Shown here one piece after another: positions 60,401 to 64,000 of a stretch of 64,000 nt of DNA. A program made the translations under genes and the position numbers. This DNA is from Colius striatus. Its lineage: Eukaryota > Chordata > Aves > Coliiformes > Coliidae. Positions within the stretch are counted from its first letter, which is position 1, and every line of letters begins with the position of its first letter. The stretch spans positions 7,242,669 through 7,306,668 of the forward strand of contig NC_084790.1 in NCBI RefSeq assembly GCF_028858725.1, in the 5' to 3' direction. The notes under the pieces were generated by a model. The model was not told the origin of the DNA. It did no database searches and saw only the letters and a program-made list of their open reading frames with translations.

Positions 60401-62568
60401 CAGACTTGTTCTCCAGACCCTTCACCAGCTTTGTTGTCCATCTCTGGACACCCTCCACCCCCTCAGTGTCCTTCTTGTAATGAGGGGCTCAGAAATGGTC
60501 ACAGCACTCAAGGTTCAGCCCCATCAGCACTAAGTACAGGGAGACAATCACTGCCCTGCTCCTGCTGGTCACACTATTTCTGATACAAGCCAGGATGCTA
60601 TTTGCCTTCATGGCCACCCTCAATCAATGTTTTGGATTATCCTGTACCAGGATAGTCCTGGAAGGACTATTGTGACGTAGCAAATGTCAAGCATCCAGAC
60701 TACAGAAAACACAGTCTACCTAACCCTAGCAAGGACACAGCTTTACTCAAAATAAATCACCTCCTGCAGAGCCCAGTCTAGGTATCTGAGGCGTCTTCTA
60801 CTAAGCCAAAAAATGATGATTGTTTCTTATCATTCCCATTAATAAATTTCCTGCATCCTTTAGCTGAGAAAGGAAAAAACAAGCAACCTCAGAAATATAA
60901 TGTCCCAGACAATAATAAGTCCGTTTTTCAGAGGCAAATACCATAGGGTTCCCAGAACTAAGGACCTTGTTTTGTGGGAGAGCAAGTACAAATAAAACAA
61001 CATAAACCCACATGAACTGCATCTCCTAGGTCCTTCCTTTGCCCTTCTCCAGCTATCCCTGCCTGCCTTCCCACCTCCCTTCCCAACCTCCAATCCTCTT
61101 AAACACTCTTTGAAGTCCTGAAGCCTTAATTTATATTCAGGAGCTTTTACACATTGCTGCACTCCAATGACTTGGGCAAAACTGCATGGGCAGGTCACAT
61201 GCAGCTTCGAAGATTAAAAACAGGATCCCCCAGTCCACCTGAACCTGTGTCTTTGAGTGCAGCTGACAACAACAACAACAACAAAGGGAAAAATGTTTGA
61301 GAAACAGAGACCAGAAGGACAGCTAAACTGGATCATTTTGTTTTAGATTACACATTTCTGATCATGTATTTCTGGAGCTGTTAAGATTCCTGCAGACCCC
61401 CCAAAAAAGTTTTTCTTACAAGACTGCAAAAATCAACCTAAGGACAGATTTATGGAGCTGGAACTGCTTATTGTTTTAATTTCTAAAAGCCGTTAAGCTT
61501 AATTTCTTTTTTAGGCTACTAAGTAGTTATTAAATATGTTTTAATTTAGATTATCAGTATCATTTCTTACATAATCATTGATCTGCTCATACTCAGTTCT
61601 AAGTTATCTCACTAGCAAAAATGTGGAACTGTGTCAAAATCCTTTTCATGTACCTTCAAATAAAGAAAATAATATTAAGATGCTATTATTCATTATAACA
61701 GAAGTAAAATGACTCCATATAATGTATTTTTCAAGACACCAAACCTTAGAATGTGTCATTTTTGAAAGCAGTAAAACATGAATGCCTTTTGCTTTTTTAC
61801 CAGAAAAGAAAAAAGTGTTTTGGTTTGCTGTTGATAAATATTTGGAGACAGTTCTTATGAGGCAGTTTCACAAAAAACCGAGGTTTTGTTTACCTCAGGA
61901 CTACCTTCATTAAAGTTTTCACTCCACGGCAGAGCTGAAAATATCACCTCCCTGAAAGGGCGGTGGGCAGCAGCCTGTTAATGAGAAACTTTCTGAAGCA
62001 CCTTTGAGGCTTTCCAGAGTTTGCCTGGTTATGCTTTATATGCTGCCAGTATTTGCAGTAACTAAAATGAGTAAAATCCCACAATAATGACAATAACTTA
62101 AAATTAGGCTCTATTTTCGTTTGATTAAGACTATTTACACTGTTCAGCGTGGCTAAGAAGACTGAGACGGATCTCTTACCCAAACAGGACAATCGTGGAC
62201 CACCAGCCTGACATTCCCAAACACGCAGGCTTGGTACTCTGTAAAAACCGGGCTTCTGACTTGACAGGCAGACAAGCTGCTGTCGATCTGGGAAACGAGG
62301 GCACTTCTCCCGAGATAGCTCTCGATCAGGCTCGGCGGCTGATTGTCCTCAGAAAACCCATCTCTTTCATTCCCAAAGGCGACAATATTAACCGACCTAA
62401 AATAAAAACAATAAAGACGAACCTGAGTTAACAAAGGGCAGCGATATGAGAGAAAAAACAATCCCCTTAAATCAAAACTATCATGTTAATCTTTCTGAAT
62501 CCTCCTCTCTCTCTAGATCTTTAATACGCTTTCACCACACCCCGTAATCAACAGCAGAACACATACAT
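27362..62568 (-). CDS. RHOBTB3, Rho-related BTB domain protein 3 (complete CDS, 12 exons)
   Basis: RHOBTB3 is an atypical Rho-family protein. In mammals it is reported at the Golgi/endosome, binds ATP, acts in Rab9-dependent retrograde transport and works as a CUL3 adaptor. Minus-strand join: 62568-62567, 62396-62180, 53356-53164, 50843-50692, 48833-48722, 47931-47575, 45733-45621, 44495-44384, 38814-38641, 37485-37319, 30647-30551, 27477-27362. Every junction is GT-AG and all phases match, giving 603 residues plus stop (human about 611). The order is a Rho-like domain (about 1-210), BTB1 (about 235-385), BTB2 (about 400-500) and a C-terminal helical region ending CTVM, a CaaX-type motif. No stops or frameshifts were seen, so the gene looks functional. 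It converges with the GLRX-like gene. Exon 1 (start codon split) is the least certain part. Confidence 0.95.
28236..28470 (-). mobile_element. CR1 LINE 3' fragment
   Basis: The reverse-complement tail (acagaatctcaggatggtca) is followed by CR1 3' UTR text to about 28470. Sense with RHOBTB3, in intron 11. Confidence 0.85.
29098..29800 (-). mobile_element. CR1 LINE fragment (~0.7 kb)
   Basis: It starts with the reverse-complement tail (agaatcacagaatcatttt) and extends through the 3' UTR into the ORF2 C-terminal region (ctcttctccaggctgaacac, ccatctctggacatactcca). The 142-codon plus-strand ORF over it is an antisense artefact. Confidence 0.88.
30551..30647 (-). CDS. RHOBTB3 exon 11
   Basis: Acceptor cttgcag and donor gtaatt. 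It encodes [20 protein letters not shown] and KPEFQDLS, residues about 534-565. It ends in phase 1. Confidence 0.96.
30830..32947 (+). mobile_element. CR1 LINE, first segment (endonuclease and early RT)
   Basis: CR1 ORF2 text in plus orientation, broken by stops and frameshifts. The 181-codon frame at 31527-32072 corresponds to the C-terminal part of the APE-type endonuclease ([37 protein letters not shown]). The frame at 32209-32535 is the linker before the RT. It is interrupted at 32947 by an LTR and resumes at 34326. It lies in RHOBTB3 intron 10, antisense. Confidence 0.9.
32948..34325 (+). mobile_element. Endogenous-retrovirus-type solo LTR (LTR-A) inserted in CR1
   Basis: CR1 sequence is interrupted between duplicated ATGA (32944-32947 and 34326-34329) by about 1.38 kb of non-CR1 DNA. 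It contains GC-rich, imperfect repeats of the type 'gtgggaaggactcacgctgg' (about 33565-33960), a poly(A)-signal-like aataaat near 34138, and a CCACGACA end. No gag/pol was seen, so it is a solo LTR. The layout resembles LTRs widespread in birds. Its 5' end (gcatagag) has lost the expected TG. Confidence 0.75.
33358..33577 (+). mobile_element. CR1 LINE 3' end nested inside LTR-A
   Basis: It begins 'agaaatacaaggaagaattt', runs through CR1 3' UTR text (gagacattcagaacccacct) and ends in the tail gattctgtgattttgtga. LTR text continues on both sides, so this CR1 jumped into the LTR after it had landed. Confidence 0.85.
34326..34494 (+). mobile_element. CR1 LINE, middle segment between two LTRs
   Basis: It encodes the RT stretch [21 protein letters not shown] and GVPQG, directly continuous with the segment before LTR-A and the segment after LTR-B. 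Confidence 0.9.
34495..35888 (+). mobile_element. Endogenous-retrovirus-type solo LTR (LTR-B) inserted in the same CR1
   Basis: The element runs from TGTCAGGG to CCATGACA, so the termini are TGTCA...TGACA. ACCT flanks it on both sides (34491-34494 and 35889-35892; an alternative reading is the 5-bp ACCTT). It includes a pyrimidine tract near 34670-34710 and a degenerate minisatellite of about 55-60 bases per unit (ggccagaagaggccgtgtcc type, 34900-35420). The ORFs over it are repeat artefacts. It appears related to, but diverged from, LTR-A. Confidence 0.8.
35889..36697 (+). mobile_element. CR1 LINE, last segment with 3' tail
   Basis: It resumes at the RT palm region ([20 protein letters not shown], the FADD motif reading FIDD). 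It continues through the ORF2 C-terminus and 3' UTR and ends in the tail ccattctgtgattctgtga. Together with 30830-32947 and 34326-34494 this makes one roughly 3.1-kb CR1. Confidence 0.92.
37319..37485 (-). CDS. RHOBTB3 exon 10
   Basis: Acceptor tttttcag and donor gtatgt. It encodes [26 protein letters not shown] and the LLKKAK end, the helical region after BTB2. Residues about 478-533. Confidence 0.96.
38641..38814 (-). CDS. RHOBTB3 exon 9 (BTB2)
   Basis: Acceptor ccctgcag and donor gtaaga. It encodes the second BTB core: [44 protein letters not shown] and CC. Residues about 420-477. Very highly conserved. Confidence 0.97.
39097..39172. repeat. Perfect tandem duplication of a 38-bp unit
   Basis: Two back-to-back identical copies (39097-39134 and 39135-39172), starting ggcatttgactagt. 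They lie in RHOBTB3 intron 8. The lack of divergence suggests a recent duplication, or an assembly or amplification artefact. Confidence 0.95.
39715..39960 (-). mobile_element. CR1 LINE 3' fragment
   Basis: The reverse-complement tail (cacagaatcatagaatggt) is followed by well-preserved CR1 3' UTR (gggacctttagagatcatct, ggagactccacacccctctg). Relatively young, in RHOBTB3 intron 8, sense with the gene. Confidence 0.92.
41171..42706 (+). mobile_element. CR1 LINE, reverse transcriptase to 3' tail (~1.5 kb)
   Basis: The 199-codon frame at 41466-42065 is a CR1 [15 protein letters not shown] (motif A), GVPQG (motif B region) and [10 protein letters not shown]. The catalytic FADD is FADV, so the copy is inactive. 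The 3' UTR ends in the tail cattctacgattctatgaat. A short tail-like piece interrupts it at about 41442-41474. In RHOBTB3 intron 8, antisense. Confidence 0.95.
42810..42862. repeat. A-rich low-complexity tract
   Basis: Runs of A broken by single C (caaaacaaac type) about 100 bases after the CR1 tail. Confidence 0.8.
44384..44495 (-). CDS. RHOBTB3 exon 8
   Basis: Acceptor ttttgcag and donor gtatgg. It encodes residues about 383-419: a linker, then [20 protein letters not shown], which begins BTB2. The linker is more diverged from human than the neighbouring exons. Confidence 0.88.
45621..45733 (-). CDS. RHOBTB3 exon 7
   Basis: Acceptor atgacag and donor gtacaa. It encodes [18 protein letters not shown] and the [10 protein letters not shown] end of BTB1, residues about 345-382. 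It ends in phase 0. Confidence 0.94.
45904..45940. repeat. (AT)n/(CA)n microsatellite
   Basis: A compound dinucleotide run in intron 6 of RHOBTB3: about eight AT units, then CA units. Confidence 0.9.
47575..47931 (-). CDS. RHOBTB3 exon 6 (BTB1)
   Basis: The largest coding exon, 357 bases, residues about 226-344. Acceptor tttcccag, donor gtactc. It opens EKMPILK and carries the first BTB domain: the ADVAFY strand, [12 protein letters not shown] helix and FLYSG at the end. An insertion loop separates the two halves, as in the family. Confidence 0.95.
48722..48833 (-). CDS. RHOBTB3 exon 5
   Basis: Acceptor ttttag before CTG GAA TAT. It encodes LEYFMIQ, a Lys-rich linker (MKKRKK) and PPQLEQP. 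The donor is gtgctt, weaker than the other donors. It ends in phase 1 and joins correctly to exon 6. Confidence 0.88.
50320..50560 (-). mobile_element. CR1 LINE 3' fragment, diverged
   Basis: CR1 3' text in reverse: ggttggaaaagaccttaaag, 'ccatgggaagggacacctt', 'gctccaagctttgtccaact'. The tail is degraded. It lies 130 bases downstream of the exon 4 donor of RHOBTB3. Confidence 0.8.
50692..50843 (-). CDS. RHOBTB3 exon 4
   Basis: Acceptor accccag and donor gtgagt. It encodes residues about 138-188, with the Cys-rich CTCPLC segment, [11 protein letters not shown], and the [11 protein letters not shown] end of the Rho-like domain. Confidence 0.93.
53164..53356 (-). CDS. RHOBTB3 exon 3
   Basis: Acceptor ctgtttag and donor gtatgt. 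It encodes residues about 74-137, from [10 protein letters not shown] through the [10 protein letters not shown] strand and the VPVIISAVG strand of the Rho-like fold. It ends in phase 1. Confidence 0.95.
54165..54390 (+). mobile_element. CR1 LINE 3' fragment
   Basis: It starts 'gagagaccttattgcaacct' and continues through ggttgtggctgccccatccc and caaggtcaggttggacgggg to about 54390. Same subfamily type as the copy at 50320-50560 but in opposite orientation. The tail is degraded. Confidence 0.85.
54667..55654 (-). mobile_element. Endogenous-retrovirus-type solo LTR (LTR-C) with 5-bp target duplication
   Basis: On the minus strand the element begins TGTTCTGGTTTAGC and ends ACCACGACA. CTTAT occurs immediately on both sides (54662-54666 and 55655-55659), a 5-bp duplication as expected for ERVL-type insertions. 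It is 988 bases long, CpG-rich (about 55000-55560), with no internal retroviral genes. Sense with RHOBTB3, intron 2. Preserved CpGs and a perfect duplication suggest a fairly recent insertion. The three ORFs here (largest 215 codons) show no retroviral domain. Confidence 0.88.
55860..60000. other. RHOBTB3 intron 2, unannotated part
   Basis: Intronic AT-rich sequence. I saw no exon, RNA gene or clear repeat family; ORFs are short and chance-like. An A-rich tract lies near 58050-58100. Confidence 0.5.
60002..60690 (-). mobile_element. CR1 LINE fragment (~0.7 kb)
   Basis: It starts with the reverse-complement tail (aaatcacagaatcattaagg) and covers the 3' UTR and ORF2 C-terminus (ctccaggctaaataaaccca, ccatctctggacaccctcca, ctcctgctggtcacactatt). 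In RHOBTB3 intron 2, sense with the gene. Confidence 0.9.
61266..61284. repeat. (CAA)6 trinucleotide microsatellite
   Basis: Six perfect CAA units in RHOBTB3 intron 2. Confidence 0.9.
62180..62396 (-). CDS. RHOBTB3 exon 2
   Basis: Acceptor ttttag and donor gtaagag flank 217 bases encoding residues 1-73. It contains the start of the Rho-like domain (NIVAFGNE) and the conserved VVHDCPVW end. Intron 1 is only 170 bases. Confidence 0.92.
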
Positions 62569-62880
62569 GATCTCAATTCCCGCAGCACGGTGAGAGCAGA
62601 GCGGAAAAGACGCCTGGAAACGCCGCTCGCATTACAAATCCCCAGCCGGCTCGGTTGCTCGACCGCCGGTGCCCGGGCTCAGCCTCGCCGCCGCGACCCC
62701 CGGGGATCCCGCCGCATCCCCTCGCCTGCAGCCAGCCCAGCAAGCTCGGTGCCGGCGGCTCGGGGCGACGGGCCGCGGGGCGATGGGGCGCTGGCAGCGG
62801 TGCTAGTGGCGGCAGCGGCGGGAGCAGCCCAGGCGCCGCTGCCCGCCCTCCTCGGCGGCTGTAGGTGAACTGGAGGCGCA
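62567..62880 (-). CDS. RHOBTB3 exon 1: 5' UTR plus first two bases of the start codon
   Basis: A GC-rich leader ends ..gagatcAT with donor gtatgt (62566-62561). The next exon opens with G TCG GTT, so the join recreates ATG TCG and gives Met-Ser-Val-Asn-Ile-Val, matching the known start of RHOBTB3. The position -3 base is A. The transcription start (high-coordinate edge) is a guess within the CpG island. Confidence 0.6.
62573..62632 (-). other. Upstream ORF in the RHOBTB3 5' UTR
   Basis: An ATG at 62632-62630 opens a 19-codon frame that ends TGA at 62575-62573, four bases before the main ATG. Such a close uORF could lower main-ORF initiation or allow short-range reinitiation. It depends on the start site lying upstream of 62632. 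Confidence 0.5.
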
Positions 62881-62960
62881 AGGCGAGCGAGTGGCTGGTC
62901 GCTCGGTCATGACCATCGCATCCTGACGTCAGCCAGCAGGAGAGGGGCAGACGCAACGGG
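62580..62960 (-). promoter_or_regulatory. RHOBTB3 CpG-island promoter
   Basis: Very GC-rich with dense CpGs (strongest at 62640-62860), in contrast to the AT-rich surroundings. It covers exon 1 of RHOBTB3. No TATA box was seen, as usual for such promoters. Confidence 0.85.
62924..62931. promoter_or_regulatory. CRE palindrome TGACGTCA
   Basis: A perfect 8-bp CREB/ATF site at the upstream edge of the CpG island, with a half-type site TGACGT at 62971. Its position suits a proximal promoter element of RHOBTB3. Confidence 0.7.
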
Positions 62961-62969
62961 CAGAGCGAG

Positions 62970-64000
62970 CTGACGTTTCTGCAGAGCTAGCAAGGCGCAG
63001 CCAGGTCAGCAAAGGCAGACAAAGGCTAGCTAGCACAGCCGAGCCCGACGCTGTGCTAGAGACATTTGCAGGGCACCACAAGAAAAAGAACCAACATCAC
63101 AGCTCATGTGCACCAAACGAGAGACCAGCACCAGGAGACTGTGGCAGCTGAAGCAAAATAGAGTGTGGAGATCCCCTGTTAAAGTATTTCAACCACACAC
63201 ACACTCTTGGGTTTTTTGGTTTTGTTTTTTTGGGGTTTTTTTGGTAAATGTATCTTTCCTGTATGAGGAAAAACATTATCTCTAATTATAAAAATAAACA
63301 AATATCCAGAACCAGAGTCATTCTAGAATCGCATGTTCTGTGGCAGGCAGCACTGTAGATATTAAAGCACTGAGTAAAATTATTTCAGGCACACTAGAAT
63401 TATAAATAAATAATCTATTGTGTGAACACATGTTGCTGTTAATCCCACAGGCAAGAACTCATTCAACATGGGTCTTGCTATCATTATCAACAGAACAATT
63501 AGCAGACCTTTGCCTGCAGCAGTACATACTCTGAGACAGGTGCTATTGCACTATTGCCAAACATGAGACAACTGATGTCAGTGCCAAAGTTTTATACCAA
63601 TAGTATGTTGGTTGGCTGGTCCAATTAAAAAACAAAACAAAACCAAGCAAAAATATCTGTTGTGTGCTAATGAAGTCAAGCAGCATTTATATTTTTACTG
63701 TAAATTCTACAGGACCTACTAAAAAAACCCAAAAAACCTAAAAACATAAACCACCAGATAATTTACCAACAGTTTTGTTTCACCATGTTCCAGCTTCTTC
63801 TGCTTTTTGGTCTAGCTTTACCCAGAAAACTAAAAGACAAATGACAGGTGGTGGGTTTGTTTTTGTTGCCTCACCTCCCTCAAAAAGAAAGTTTGAATTC
63901 ATGTTTCTTAGGCAAGTTTTAAAAAAAAGAGAAGAAATTGAAGAAAGCCACTTTTATTCCCGCCTAGATAATCCTCCAACAGTGATATATTGTCTGCCAC
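62970..64000. other. Upstream flank of RHOBTB3
   Basis: No gene was supported. In human a divergent SPATA9 lies upstream of RHOBTB3, but no SPATA9 exon was identified here. T-rich and A-rich runs near 63210-63245 and 63720-63740 look like low-complexity sequence. Confidence 0.45.

Noticed and set aside
62573..62956. 127-codon Ala/Pro/Arg-rich minus ORF and plus-strand ORFs in the CpG island
   Set aside because: GC-rich promoter/5' UTR. Only the short 3' portion is plausible, as a uORF.
1..64000. CRISPR arrays, operons, phage, tRNA or rRNA genes
   Set aside because: None was seen. The sequence is vertebrate nuclear DNA and the repeats are CR1, LTR or simple repeats.

Overview
This window is vertebrate, almost certainly avian, nuclear DNA. 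It has long introns, GT-AG splice sites, one CpG-island promoter and AT-rich intergenic sequence. It also carries more than a dozen CR1 LINE fragments with the typical avian 3' tail (ATTCTGTGATTCTGTG type) and bird-type solo LTRs. Two genes are recognisable. RHOBTB3 runs on the minus strand with its complete coding sequence spread over 12 exons (62568 down to 27362). A GLRX-family glutaredoxin gene with two coding exons runs on the plus strand (15056-18038). The two genes converge, the same arrangement as human 5q15. That block lies on chromosome Z in chicken, so a sex-chromosome (Z) origin is likely but inferred.

Layout. 1-14.9 kb: intergenic, with decayed CR1 copies, a minisatellite near 7 kb and one unassigned 180-codon ORF. 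15.0-18.7 kb: the glutaredoxin gene, whose active site reads CPWS instead of CPYC and whose C-terminus looks frameshifted. 15.9-23.1 kb: a large inverted duplication with arms of about 1.7 kb and a spacer of about 3.9 kb; one arm lies in the glutaredoxin intron and the other between the two genes. About 24.0-27.4 kb: probable RHOBTB3 3' UTR, carrying an antisense CR1. 27.4-62.6 kb: RHOBTB3, with introns hosting many repeats. The most striking is a CR1 in intron 10 interrupted by two separate LTR elements, one of which carries a further CR1. A CpG-rich solo LTR with 5-bp target duplications sits in intron 2. 62.5-63.0 kb: the RHOBTB3 CpG-island promoter, with a perfect CRE palindrome and a short upstream ORF. 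63.0-64 kb: upstream flank with no gene I can support.

RHOBTB3 joins in frame across all 12 exons to a predicted 603-residue protein (human is about 611). It has a Rho-like N-terminal domain, two BTB domains and a C-terminal CaaX-type motif. Exon boundaries were placed by reading splice consensus, checking that phases match, and comparing with remembered features of the human protein; no alignment was run. I found no prokaryotic-style system, CRISPR array or undescribed multi-gene system. The most interesting structures are the inverted duplication around the glutaredoxin 3' exon, the apparent microhomology deletion in that exon, and the nested transposons.
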